A stretch of DNA of 64,000 bases from Argentina anserina (Eukaryota > Streptophyta > Magnoliopsida > Rosales > Rosaceae): assembly GCF_933775445.1 (NCBI RefSeq), contig NC_065876.1, positions 13,578,001 through 13,642,000 on the forward strand. The letters run 5' to 3'. The position numbers and the translations under genes are program-made. The notes below the pieces were generated by a model, which had not been told where the DNA came from, ran no database searches, and was given only the letters and a program-made list of their open reading frames with translations. Every line of letters starts with the position of its first letter. Within the stretch, counting starts at the first letter, position 1. Positions 9,079 through 20,039 of the stretch are shown one piece after another.

Positions 9079-11498
9079 TGTACGACCAAGAACTGATCGG
9101 ATTGTTTGAAAAATGTTATGTTTCCGCGACGTGAATATCGACTTTTATTCCGTCGCTCAGTTGCGAAAACTTCTTTCACAAAAGTAGTAGAGCTCGTCGA
9201 TACGAGTTTGTGGACATGTCGCGTGTTCGAATCGGACATCGGACGTTGAAGTTATTAACGTCGGAAGTTAGTTTCCGATTTTAGAAACTAGTATAAAAAG
9301 GGATTTTTTTCAGCTAGGGTTCCCATAATTGGAAACCCTCTCTCTCCTCACCCTCTCCGCCTCCCTCTCTTCTCTCACCACGAACTCTCTCTCCCTCACC
9401 TCAGAAAATCGCCTCTGGCGATCTACCTCCCTGGGCCGCCGTGACACACACCGCCCTGCCCTACGACGTCGCAAGGACCCCTGCAGCCACCCTTCAGCTC
9501 GCCAACCCGTGCCTCGCCACCGTGAGGACGCCCGACGTTGCCAAAGATCCTGGAAATCACCGCGCCGTGCTTCTCCGCCACCACCGTGCTCGAGGCGAGC
9601 TCGCCACCATCGAATCGAGGTGAGATGCATCCTAGGGATGATTTTTGTGGTTGTTGTGATGATTTTCGTGTGTTTGGAGTGAGATCGGAGATTTGATGGA
9701 GGAGGAGGGTACCGCCGCCTGGAGGCGGCGCGTGGGGGTGCGTGTGTTAGCCTAGGGGTGGTCTGAGACCGTAGGAAGGAGGAGGAGGAGGAGATGAAGG
9801 TTTTGGGGGCGGCGGTAGCGTGCTACGCGCCGGCTTTACGCTCGGTGCGTGGACCCCACGCACTACCACAGTGAGTGGCGCGTGAGCGCCACGCGCGGCT
9901 TGCTGGAGGTGGCGCGTGTACCCCACGTGCGGCGGCACATGAACAGTATTTCTGAAGGGTAAATTTGTAATTTATTTTACATACGGTAAATATAAATTTT
10001 ATTTTATGTACGGTAAATGTAAATGTAAAAAGTAATTTGAGAAGGGTAAATCAGTAACTAATATTTACTGAGACAGTATTTATATTTGAATGGTATTCAT
10101 ACGTACGGAAATATGTAAACAGAATGTATACGTATAAGAATACGTATTTGATGTGTATTTGTACAGAAATACGTGAATAGTAACCCCGTGAACAGTATCT
10201 TCATAAAATCAGAAATTGTTGAACAATAACTTATTATTATTGTTTCGGCATTTAAGGTTTACGAAACGATTCTAAATTCTTTTCTTATCTTTTCAGGTGA
10301 TCGATAAATCAAGGAATTACCTTCGGAAATTGTGAAATTACGCTCGAGTTGATAAGGTGGGTAAAATCTCACATATTTACGAATCTATCCTTGCGGAGAT
10401 TCAAGATTTTGCAAGAGTTTTAAATATTGAAATACGACACGTATATGATATAGTGGAATATATATATATTTGTATAAATGGTAAATAGGTACATATATAT
10501 ATATAGTTTGTTGTATTATATACTGTTATGAATTCATTGTGATTATGTCACTTTGATGACGAGAATTATATATTGAGCATGTCGAGTTAATTTGTACAAT
10601 ATGAGGTGATGATTATTGTATGTGATTTTAACATGGTGTTTGTTAAAACGTTTTGTCTTCAGACGTGATTTGATGTCTTCGGACCAGTCTTCGGACGTGT
10701 TTGGCATGTCGGAACCTAGCCTTTGGCCGGGCGAAAGTTAGATACAGTTAGAGCTCTAGTCTGTCTGCCGGAGTACTGCATGTGAGGTAACATATGGGTT
10801 ATCGGCTCATGAGTACTCATATTTTTGGATGTTGGGTAGCAGGAGGTTGCCCAATATCGGCGGTGTACTATGTGAGGGGTAACAGAGGTGTACCCGCGTT
10901 CATTAGTATCCGTATTATAAATGTATTTGGGTAAACATATGGGTTGCCCAATTTCTCATGAGCACTTTCATGTTCATATTTTTGGGACAACCAGATGGGT
11001 CGTCCATTGACTCATGAGTGCATTTATATTTGTCGATTTGTGGATATTCGTATATATTGATATGCGAGTTATATTTTCATTTTACTCATACGAGCTGTAA
11101 AGCTTACCGGGTTTATGTACAATCCCGGTGCACCAATTCAATGGTGTAGGGGATAATTCTGCATGTGTTGATTAGTAGAAATCGAAGGACAACGCTAAAT
11201 ACTCGAAGTCGTTCATTTTCCTGCTTGTGGTGAGGTTTTTATTGTGGATTTGTGTGAGAACTTGTGAGGATTTATTTGTCGGTTTTGTGAGAGATTGCGA
11301 GGATTATTACATTTTCATTTTTATATAATTGTTGAATTATAAATTTAGTTTGTAATAATTGGTTTGTCTGAGTTGTATTGTGAACTCAGTAATGATCCGC
11401 TGTGACATTTAAAATGATTTCGATTCATTGAGATTGTTTTAGTGTTTCACGACTTTGAAATTTTGAGTTTTTATGTTCGAAATTTTAGGGTCGTTACA
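9079..11498 (+). mobile_element. Second LTR of the same family as 5728-8485, diverged, shortened
   Basis: It aligns with the first LTR over nearly its whole length (TATA region, CT-rich leader, TACGGTAAAT-rich middle, the CCTTTGGCCGGGCGAAAGTTA block and the 3' end GGGTCGTTACA at 11488-11498). The start TGTACGACC at 9079 mirrors that end, which suggests an original TGTAACGACCC. About 100 bases near the 5' end are missing compared with the first copy, and it has one rather than four 33-bp units. No target duplication was seen (TCTAA left, AACAC right). The two LTRs are clearly diverged, so they need not be the two ends of one element. Confidence 0.8.
9292..9338 (+). promoter_or_regulatory. LTR promoter of second copy: TATA box and palindrome
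   Basis: TATAAAAAG at 9292-9300 is followed by GGGTTCCCA (9317-9325) and TTGGAAACCC (9329-9338). It is the same layout as in the first LTR, with one arm mismatch. Confidence 0.5.
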
Positions 11499-11975
11499 AA
11501 CACAAGGTTGGTCTCTTGTGTTTTTTTTTTGACTGATTATTTACTTCTAGCCGCAACTAAACATGTAGTCATTCTTCAAACGTCCAGATTAGGATGTGTG
11601 TATGATAACATTATGGAGGAACTCAGTTCGATGTCTGGCACTGTATTTATCGTCAAGCCAATATAGTGGCCATGATCGAGTTAGCTAACTAAGTTTACTT
11701 TGAATTCAAGAAATTCTTGTAATTGGGGAAACATACCTCCGGATTTTATTAGCTCAAACTTACAGCTAGATTTGTAGCTGTTAGTTTTATTTCATTAAAA
11801 GATTTGACGATTTCTCTCTTGAACAAACATTGTGGAATCAAAACTTCAATATATTTTATTATCAACTGTAAGGCTGCAGTTCGCATAGCTAATATTTTAG
11901 AATTCATATTTTTCCTGGTGACTTCTTAGACTACCTAGTCAGACAGTCAAGGTACGTAAGCTGAATGATCATGTC
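11499..11975 (-). terminator. 3' flank of the glycosyltransferase gene with poly(A) signals
   Basis: On the minus strand, AATAAA occurs at 11855-11860 (about 116 bases past the stop codon) and at 11786-11791. Either could serve the glycosyltransferase transcript. No other gene is supported in this stretch; the plus-strand open frame near 11442-11666 has no recognisable motif. Confidence 0.45.
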
Positions 11976-13370
11976 TCAAAGCAAAGAAATTATATCCACC
12001 AAAGTATTGAAATCTTGTATAGCGCTTCCAGAAGGCCCGGCAGCCTCTTTAACAATCTCTTTGAGGGCTCTAGCCTTCTCCCTCACCTCCTTCCCTTTAT
12101 CATCTTCCAAAATCAGCTTGAAATTCTTGATAATTCCGTTCTTTGTGATTACTCCGCCCTCCACTTTTACTCCAACACCCCATACTTCCTCAACCATCCG
12201 CCCAGTCATTCTATGATCTCCGAACAATGGCCTGCAGATCATTGGGACCCCATTTGTAATGCTTTCATACACAGAGTTGCACCCGCAATGAGTCACAAAC
12301 ACACCTATTGAGCTATGTCGTAATACTTGCGTCTGAGGTACCCATGACACAACTCTCCCATTCTTGTTTACCCTTTCAACAAAATCATTTGGCAATAAGT
12401 CCTTAAAACTGCCTCTAAGAGACCAAAGAAATGGTGCATCAATTGCTTCCAGTGCCTCAGCCAGAGCTACAAGCTCACTCCTAGATGGAACTCCCACAGT
12501 TCCAAAACTGATATACACCACGGACGAAGCTTGTTGGTCGTCCAACCATGAAAGGCAGCCTGTGGCATCGGATTCTGATAGTGGCAATGGTGGTAGTGGT
12601 AATGAAAGGGTGAGAAAACCTACATTGAGCAATTTGACAGACTTGGATTTGAGATCATTTTCAAGGACTGTGGGGTTTAGTTCTTGATAGAAATTCATAA
12701 CAACAACTGCGGACTGTGGCAAGACTTTCCCAATTTGTCTTAGGGTCTCCGAAAATAGAGACTCACTCGGAAGTACTTCATCTGGTAAGTCCTCAATGCG
12801 CATTGTAGACAAACTTGGAATGGCTTCTAGGGTTTTCACTTGACCATTAACACCGTCATTTATATATAAATGGCGAATAGTGTCAGTGTAAATATGAGCA
12901 GACAAGGTGCAAGGTAACGGTATCCAAATTGGAATCCATGGAACACCGAAATCGTCAGCCATCTGGCTACCAAAGACCAAGAATCCATCTGTTATTAGAC
13001 AACTGATCTGCATGGTTGCGTCTTCAATTGCCTTCTCAATGCAGGTTTTGAAGTTTTTAGGAGCCGCCTTGAGGAAAAGGTCCACTGCCTCTAATGGGTT
13101 TCCAGTTAAGACGTGATTTGTTGGAACACCATATGATACATTGTATGGTATTATATTTTCCAAATTCTCTGATTTCGAGTTCTGGAACAGGGAATTGTTG
13201 GATTTTGAGGTGTTGATGAAAGAAAAGCGAGTATCTGGGGCAGCTTTTGCAAGCTTGCACACCAAGTTAAGCACGGGCTTTGCATGGCAACCAAACGGAA
13301 ATGCAAGAACGGCAGCATGTCTTTTATGCGACATATTGTCCACTGCGTTCCTTTGCTGATCACTTACCAT
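11976..13370 (-). CDS. UGT78-like flavonoid 3-O-glycosyltransferase, 464 aa, single exon
   Basis: A GT1-family (GT-B fold) enzyme; UGT78 members move a sugar from a UDP-sugar to the 3-hydroxyl of flavonols or anthocyanidins in the cytosol. Visible features: catalytic His29 in FPFGCHAKP, its partner Asp128 in CLITDGF, and a full 44-residue PSPG donor box from Trp343 to His386 (WVPQTQVL ... GVPMICRPLFGDH). Length and the SAHIYTD, GCLSWLDDQ and VVYISFG blocks fit UGT78. The last PSPG residue is His rather than Gln, the type linked to UDP-galactose use in some family members. Box position 22, normally Trp in HCGWNS, is Cys364 (codon TGC, one base from TGG), which may weaken activity. Many UGT78 genes have one intron; this frame has none. 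Met13 is an alternative start. The frame is otherwise intact. Confidence 0.85.
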   Translation of the reverse strand: MVSDQQRNAVDNMSHKRHAAVLAFPFGCHAKPVLNLVCKLAKAAPDTRFSFINTSKSNNSLFQNSKSENLENIIPYNVSYGVPTNHVLTGNPLEAVDLFLKAAPKNFKTCIEKAIEDATMQISCLITDGFLVFGSQMADDFGVPWIPIWIPLPCTLSAHIYTDTIRHLYINDGVNGQVKTLEAIPSLSTMRIEDLPDEVLPSESLFSETLRQIGKVLPQSAVVVMNFYQELNPTVLENDLKSKSVKLLNVGFLTLSLPLPPLPLSESDATGCLSWLDDQQASSVVYISFGTVGVPSRSELVALAEALEAIDAPFLWSLRGSFKDLLPNDFVERVNKNGRVVSWVPQTQVLRHSSIGVFVTHCGCNSVYESITNGVPMICRPLFGDHRMTGRMVEEVWGVGVKVEGGVITKNGIIKNFKLILEDDKGKEVREKARALKEIVKEAAGPSGSAIQDFNTLVDIISLL

Positions 13371-13384
13371 AGGTTAGCTCGATG

Positions 13385-13392
13385 CTTTATAA
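13385..13392 (-). promoter_or_regulatory. Candidate TATA box of the glycosyltransferase gene
   Basis: TTTATAAA lies only about 15 bases upstream of the first ATG (13370). If it is the functional TATA box, transcription would begin at or inside the first codons and favour the second in-frame Met (codon 13, at 13334). Other TATA-like sequences are further upstream, so this is tentative. Confidence 0.35.
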
Positions 13393-15308
13393 ACAAATAG
13401 AGCTACTAGGTCATAGATCAACACCAAGAACTGATCCTTTAATTAACGTTGTTTCTTTCCTTCATTTAATTTACTAGCATAAATAACGAGTATGGATTTT
13501 TGTAACCTATATATGCATGTGAAAGTGTAACGAAATTATTATTAGACTTTAAAAGAAGTTACTTATAATCGGTCTATGAAAATTAGAAACAAAGTGGCAG
13601 ATATGTAAAGTTCAGCCAGTTTGGTGTTGGCATGGTATGTGTAATGAACATTATTACATCAAATGAGTAACAACCATAATTAAACTCCACCAAAGTTAAG
13701 AAATAACGTTTTGCGGTATCAATTTCTCTACTTGGTGTAATGCTCTAAAATTGAGTGATAACGTTTTGCACTTTAAATTTCTCTCATATCTTGTTGGCAC
13801 CGAGTAATTAAAAAGAAGAGGAATTTACAAAAGAACTACATGTCAGGAAAATCGTTATTCGGTGTCATTATTCAATGATGTTGATGTATCCACAAAATTT
13901 GCTCAACGTACGTATATAAATTAAATTTCATAGTGCTACCGCTTGCTTATTCTAAAATTAGAGAAATAGACTCCAAGCATATATGAACAATCAAGGGTAA
14001 TTTAGTAGCACCTCGACAAATATCAAGCAACAACGTACATACTTATCACAAACACAATAACCCCACTCAATTACCACGTTAAATGTCCGAGTGTAGATGA
14101 TATATGTCAGGTAATTAAAGAGTTTAAGCATCCATTCGGCCATTCGGGTATCTGGCAACTATAGATGCACCAAGTATCAGAAGCTTTCATGGAAGCCCAT
14201 TATACTTCCTAAGTTTTTCTGCGGCCCATAAACTTTTAAGTTTGGAAGGGCTAAATGGGCTAATGACTCCATGTCACCATCTAAATGATCTAATCATAGT
14301 TGCCTCAGGGTGATAAGGCATGCAATTAAGCAACATAATTTTTCTCACCAAGAAAAAAGTAACATATAATTTTCGTAACATCATTCTTGGACCACTGTGT
14401 TTTTCATCAGCTTGCAGTCGGAACTTAAATTCAACTGTGATTAGGTATAGTCTGAAGTCTTAACTATGAGTGTATGACTAGATATTGTCTGCTACTAATG
14501 CTAGGTCTAAACTTAAAGCGCAATTCTTGACGGTTTTCTTATCTTATCTAACTAAAGCTTATGATTTAGAACATAAGTCGTACTGAATAATATTGCAAAT
14601 AACACGTATGTTTATTTAGAAGCTAAGAAAGAATGAATGGTCGGTTTTGATTGAAGATGGCAGATAATGCTGAGCCATATATACATCTTTCAAATTTAGC
14701 TTTGACAAGTATTTGAAAATCTGAATCATTGACTGATGGTGAGATTGTTGGCAAAGACCATGACTGAAACCTAATCTTTTCAGTCTAAATTCAAAGTATT
14801 CCAAATCAAAATCAATCACTTCAATTGATTTTGATGATTCATTTTCCCACATAATAAACCCTTCGGCGTTGTACGTTTCGGTTCTAATCTTATTTGGTCA
14901 AATCTCATATTTTCCTTTGAGGAAACCTTTGTTGATATCAAAACACATGGTTGATCTAAACGTTGAATTTTCGATCATATATAGGTAGGTGATAATCTCA
15001 GTGTTCTTTAATAGGATGTTTGTTAATCATATGTAATAGGATGTTTGTTAATCATTTGAGAGTATGAGACATGCTTCAAAAAGTTTTTTTTATGACAATG
15101 GCTACTAACATTTTCCCCTAAAATGAGCTTACTTTGCCTTACTACGATGCGAGTTTGGCAGCATATAGTTGGTGATGCTGATAAAAGGGGAAACCAAACA
15201 AGAGTCATTCGTGGGGGTTGTTTAGATATGTTTCTCCACCTATCTTCCCCAGACCCTGAATTAACTTGAAAGATACAAGTATACGCTGCCGGATAAGGAA
15301 AATAATAC
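13393..15308. other. Intergenic region upstream of the glycosyltransferase
   Basis: AT-rich, no coding motif recognised. It should include the glycosyltransferase promoter. A short direct repeat (AATAGGATGTTTGTTAATCAT) occurs twice in tandem at about 15010-15056. Open frames on both strands near 14616-15310 show no family resemblance. Confidence 0.5.
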
Positions 15309-15313
15309 ACAAT

Positions 15314-15518
15314 TCTTCCGAAAGAATTATTATTTTATATTTGTGTGTCTTAGCCTATTTAGATTTCCTGTTAGAGATAGATTTACATCTCTGTAATATA
15401 TTAAGATTTCGGATCTTATGGGATTGTGGTTAAGTAATGCCTATATATAGGCACTCATATCATTCAATAAAGTTCCAATTATTCTCCGAATTATTCTTAT
15501 ATATATCATACTTAATCA
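15314..15518 (+). repeat. 5' LTR of copia element A
   Basis: 205 bp. It contains a TATATATAGG promoter-like motif (about 15440-15450) and CAATAAAG shortly after, as in the other copies. It is followed by TTATCACG, the likely primer-binding region; the reverse copy has TTATCATG at the same place. Confidence 0.9.
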
Positions 15519-15948
15519 CATTATCACGTATTTTGCCCAAAAACTCTTAACTTTTAAAGCCCTAGAAAAACTAATAGAAAATTTTTTTTCTTTTTTTCTT
15601 CGCCGGCCGCCTTTGTCTCCGGTCTCTGGCGATTTTTCCGTCGACGACTCCGTTGCACGGCGTTCCTATCCCTTGCGCGCGCACCCCCCCCCCCCCGGCA
15701 GTCCCTACCCTACAACTCTGTAGTGCCCTTGCCTCCGCAGCCCCGCAGCTTCGTGCGCCTCCTACGCATTCGCCCTACAAAATCAACTTTTGCCTCCTAA
15801 GACTCTACATCAAAGCTTTAAAATTTGCTCTCCAGCATATGCACGCAAACAATGCGAACTTCAAAAGCAACATCTTCGCTCCAAAGAAGCTACTCCCGCT
15901 TTCTCCAATCATTCAAAGGTAACTTTTTAATTAACGTTCCCGTTTTTT

Positions 15949-15983
<35 letters not shown>

Positions 15984-16279
15984 CCAGGCAATATTCGTCT
16001 TTCTTCTATCTCCCGCCATTCTTACACTGCAGATAAGGCCAAATAAGGAAATTCGCCACTCTTCTCATTGGCGATGTTTTTCGTGTGACGGTCTTGGGGG
16101 AGTCACGATTGTTTTGAAAGGAAGGTTAATCGATTTCGTGTGGTCGCCTGAGTGCACCGCTGTTTTGGGGTGTGATCGTGAGTATCACCGTTTGCATCAA
16201 TTTTATCTTGTGACCATATACGTCACCCCTTCTAATTCATGTCATACTTAAATCTAATAGATTCCGTGTTTGTTTTTGT
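15519..16279 (+). other. Leader of copia element A
   Basis: Untranslated leader with a proline-rich, C-homopolymer stretch (about 15685-15698) and a (TA)n run at 15952-15979. The segment around 16120-16290 is shared with the reverse element (36500-36800), which shows it belongs to the family rather than to an insertion. Confidence 0.6.
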
Positions 16280-16820
16280 AGATGTCATCACCATCGTAAC
16301 CGGAATTTGGCATTCTTGATCTTGAAGGTAAGGAATACCGCCACTGGGTCTCCAACATAGAGCTCGTATTTGAGAGCCGAGGGATATAAGGCATGTTTTC
16401 TGACCCTTTTGCTATTTTTCCAGTTATGACCAAGACTCAAGCTCTCATCTTTATGAGATGTCACATCCATACTATTCTCAAAAGGCAATACTTGAACGAA
16501 AAATATCCTAAAGAACTATAAGACAAACTTTACTTGCGGTACAACAACGTTCATGATAAGCTCATCCTTGAATTGTTTATTAGATGGGATAACATCCGTC
16601 TATTGGACTATAAGAGAGTGGATGACTTCAATCAAGATATGTATGACTGCAATCCGACCTTGGCACCGTTAGTGTCATCAAGACTGACCTAGATCTTCTA
16701 GTTCAATCTCATGCGTACCACACTCATATAGAGGAAATGAAGATCTGGACTTTCACCGACTTAATGGCGCTTGGCAAAGAAAGAGAGGCATTCAGAGATC
16801 CTCCTCAAAAACAATAATAG
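16280..16820 (+). pseudogene. gag: Copia gag, UBN2-type capsid domain, broken
   Basis: Segments read FGILDLEGKEYRHWVSNIEL, KLILELFIRWDNIRLLDYKR and VDDFNQDMYD, the pattern of plant copia gag (UBN2 family), which forms the virus-like particle. Stops (for example the TAA inside the REGI block near 16388 and TAA near 16520) and frameshifts prevent translation. The domain is almost wholly missing from the reverse-strand relative. Confidence 0.75.
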
Positions 16821-17040
16821 ACATGTTGGCACTAAAAAATTGTTACACCACAGTCTAACTATGAGAAAGCTTCTAAGCAAAACATACCAGCAACAATTCT
16901 TGTGGTGGAAAGTAACAAGGTCGTTCTCCGCCTAATTCCAATACTTGGACCCATGATGGTGGCGGCTCCACACCCTCGGGGGGAGGCCGTCCCCGTCTAA
17001 ACCATCAAGGAGGCCGTGCGCCTCCTCCTGCCTCTAACTC

Positions 17041-17281
17041 TGGTCATGGCAAGTCTTCATGCTTTAAATTTGGATCATTCAAGCATTTTAATCACAATTG
17101 TCAAGCTAGTAAGGAGATAATGAAGGTAAACTCCGCATACAAGAAGTTTCTACAACCTAAATCGAACCATGTGGATGAAGAACTCGAGATCGAAACTCAC
17201 CACATCTTCATGAAGCTCGAGCCCCTTACTTTCAAAGCTAAGACTTCAGCCCCTACAATGGATACTCCAGACTTTCATTAG
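17041..17281 (+). pseudogene. gag: Copia gag C-terminus with altered zinc knuckle
   Basis: A frame of about 80 codons ends at TAG 17279-17281. It holds CFKFGSFKHFNHNC, a CX2CX4HX4C knuckle in which the second Cys has become Phe. The knuckle would bind RNA in the particle. A Gly/Pro/Arg-rich stretch precedes it (16960-17040), as is common in gag. Confidence 0.75.
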
Positions 17282-18073
17282 TCACGTTTAGCTAATTCTA
17301 GCTTTAAGATTTCAAGTATTGTTATGGATTTGCCATTATTATTTTCATTGACTAAGTATTAGTTTTTTTATTTTGGAATTAGAAGTTCGCTTGTGATGTA
17401 TTAAATATTGGCATCCAATAAAATTTCGTTTTCTTTTTTACAAGTCAATTTCTTGAGAATTTTATTTACCTTACACTTAGCATGATGGTCAATGTTTGCA
17501 ACTCATGTGGTTTTTAAATTGGATGTTTTTTTATTATATTTGACCCTAATAGCACTACATTGTGAATTTGAAACTTCAAATTTGGAAAATGAATCTCAGA
17601 ACGTCAACATTGACGTCGGAAAGATCCCTGCCTTTTCTAGCATTCTACCAGTTTCCAGCAACACCAGCTGATTCCGGCCATTGCAACATTTTATTGTTGT
17701 CTACCGCTACTCCGACTCCTACCGGTGCTCCTGCTGGACCTGCTACTCCAGCCTCCATACCGGCAATTTTCCGGACACCGCCAGCCGGATTCCGGTCACG
17801 GCGTTTCCCGGCGAATTTTTTTCATTTTTCCAGCATATTTCCATCCGTTTTACTGTAGCGTTTTCTCAGTCCAAATTTCACCAGGTTTTGAGTTATTTTA
17901 ACATGATTTTCCAGTTTTCTCCTAGTCTGTTATCGACACCCAACTGCATTCTTTAAGTGTATTTTTACACCTTTTTGGATGGTTTGTACCACCATATTTA
18001 TTGTTTGGTATTTTACTGCTTCAATGTCATGTTTTACCATCTCTTTAGTTGAAGAATGTAGTACTATTTTCAT
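17282..18073 (+). other. Gag-pol spacer of copia element A with internal AATAAA
   Basis: About 790 bp without credible coding. AATAAA at 17417-17422 lies 136 bases after the gag stop. The whole spacer is recognisable in the reverse element (about 35530-36130), including AATAAA at 36069-36074 and the blocks AACGTTTGCAACTCA-like, TTTTCTCAGTCCAAATTTCA and TTTTGAGTTATTTT. In Arabidopsis ATCOPIA93 a short gag RNA ends early inside a gag-pol intron; a similar role here is an inference. Confidence 0.6.
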
Positions 18074-18547
18074 GTGATACACTTGATGGGATTGCACTTT
18101 GTTCTGATCTCCTTTCTTACAATATCTTATGGCGTATTTTCTAGAAATCTTCACCTTGTCGCTGATTCCTTAATTGTTATTTTGTATATGTCTCGCGACA
18201 AAATCGAGTGTCTTATTGATTGCGGAACCACCCACATTGTCCTACTGCACATGCAGTTGTACACGGATCTAGTGTTTTCGACTTCTTTAATGACGACAAT
18301 GATTGGCTCTAAACCCAACATTAAAGGAAGAGGCACCGCTTCTTTTATGTTGCTTAATGGTACGACTCACAACGTCATTAACGCTTTTTATGCACCGAAA
18401 CCTCCCCACACCTTGCTAAGTTTTAAAGACATACGTACCAATAGTTTTCATCTTGGTACTTATGTTGAGAATGGAGAGGAATGTCAATGCCACATCTTAG
18501 AAAAGATGAAGAGTCTCGGGAATGGTTTATATCTTACTTCCATTTGA
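18074..18547 (+). pseudogene. pol: Copia pol: protease region and pre-integrase segment
   Basis: An open segment of 157 codons. The active-site motif of the aspartic protease, normally D(S/C)G, is seen in IECLIDCGTTHIVL. It is followed by the MIGSKPNIKGRGTASF and LLSFKDIRTNSFHLGTY blocks typical of copia pol upstream of the integrase. The next segment (18550-18727) retains a decayed GAG-pre-integrase domain with stops. In a living element the protease would cleave the polyprotein. The frame does not join gag because of the spacer before it. Confidence 0.8.
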
Positions 18548-18727
18548 ATTTTTGAATCATATGTGGTTGCTTGCAATTTCTGTGATTCGGACACTCTGGA
18601 TGTGATATGATAATTAGAATTCATACGGTCATCCATTTTCAAGTCTCGAAAGCGATTAGAGGACCACTTAACCCGTTCCCTGCATAGTGAGGCCGAGCAT
18701 GCCCCTCTCGGCAGCTATACCGCATTT

Positions 18728-19590
18728 ATGCCACCGGCGGCAGCGTCCCCTCCTTCACAGGAGTTTGTGATCCTCCCGTTATCTAATTCCTCTATGACGA
18801 TTTCTATTGTCCATCGCTCGTTTTGCAAATCTTGTTCTCTGCTAAATTTGAAGGAAATCATTCATTTGCTGAGGCTTGAACTAAGAACATTTTATTCTTA
18901 CAACGTATTCAATGTGACATTGGTGGACCTATTCAACCAGAATATAGACCTGTTTAGACATTTTATGGTATTGGTTGATGCATCGCTGCGTTGGTCACAC
19001 GTCGCTTTATTATCCACAATGAATGCTGAATTTGCTAAGTTATTAACTGAAATCATCAAACTTCAGACTCACCACCCTGACCATCCAATAAAATCTATTC
19101 GATTGGATAATGTTGGAGAATTCACCTCCAAGACTTTTAACAATTACTGCATGTCTATTAGAAACGAAGTTGAACATCTTGTTCCTCATGTTCACAAAAC
19201 GGTCTAACATAGGCTACCATCAGCCGTACTCAGCTTGTTGTGCGGGATATGGTTATGGGTACTAACATGCCGATCTCTGCATGGGGATATGCAGTGTTCC
19301 ATGCATCGACACTTACTCGTTTCAGACTCACAACAAACTAAGCGTTTAGTGCATATCAGATGGTCACTGGTTACAAACCCAATATTTCACACTTACGCAT
19401 ATTTGGTTGCACTGTCTACGTGCCTATTACACCTCCATTGCGTACTAAGATGGGTCCTCAGAGATGATTAGATAATCTATGTTGGCTATAACTCCCCAAC
19501 TATTGTCCACTACTTAGAACCAACAACCGGAGATCAATTTACTACAAGATTTGCAGATCGTCACTTTCATGAGACATGTTTCTCGTCGTT
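18728..19590 (+). pseudogene. pol: Copia pol: integrase core, frameshifted
   Basis: The first open part (to 19207) shows HRSFCKSCSL, FRHFMVLVDASLRWSHVALL and IRLDNVGEFTSKTFN, which carry the two Asp positions of the DDE integrase core. After HLVPHVHKTV a stop and frame changes follow, and the region carrying the catalytic Glu (usually NG-AE) is damaged. Downstream fragments (VTNPIFHTYAYLVALSTC and the GYNSPTI-like segment near 19480) belong to the integrase C-terminal part. The enzyme would insert the cDNA into the genome. Confidence 0.8.
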
Positions 19591-20039
19591 GAGGGAGATG
19601 GGAATGTTATCATTCCAGATAAAATTCAGGGATTGGTGTGGTTTGTCCCCACAATCTCATTATGATCCCCGTACTGCTCAAAGTAAGTTAGAAGTGCAAC
19701 GCATTATCGACCTCAAGAAAGTCGTAAACTCGATACTTGATGGCTTTGTAGATATTGCTAAAGTGACAAGATCGAATATACCCACTGCAAATGTACCGGC
19801 ATGATTGGATGTCCCGAAATACGGGCGTGGAAGATAAGATCTTGGACCTAGCAACGTTGGCACCGTCCCTAACAGTGGGACAGAGGCCGGCGGCGGCACC
19901 ACCGTACGCCGTGGTATTGCTGGCGTCCCTAGTGACGGTGTTGCCAATATGGGCCTGCATGGAGCTGCTTCAGCCTCGGCTCCTCAAACTAAAAGGGGGA
20001 GACCGAAAAACTCTAAGAATTCAAAACCTAGAAAGAAGC

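Noticed and set aside
12015..13359. Several plus-strand open frames across the glycosyltransferase
   Set aside because: They are antisense shadows of the intact 464-codon gene on the minus strand.
17562..17956. Overlapping plus-strand frames in the copia gag-pol spacer
   Set aside because: Ser/Pro/Thr-rich low complexity, and broken in the matching spacer of element B.
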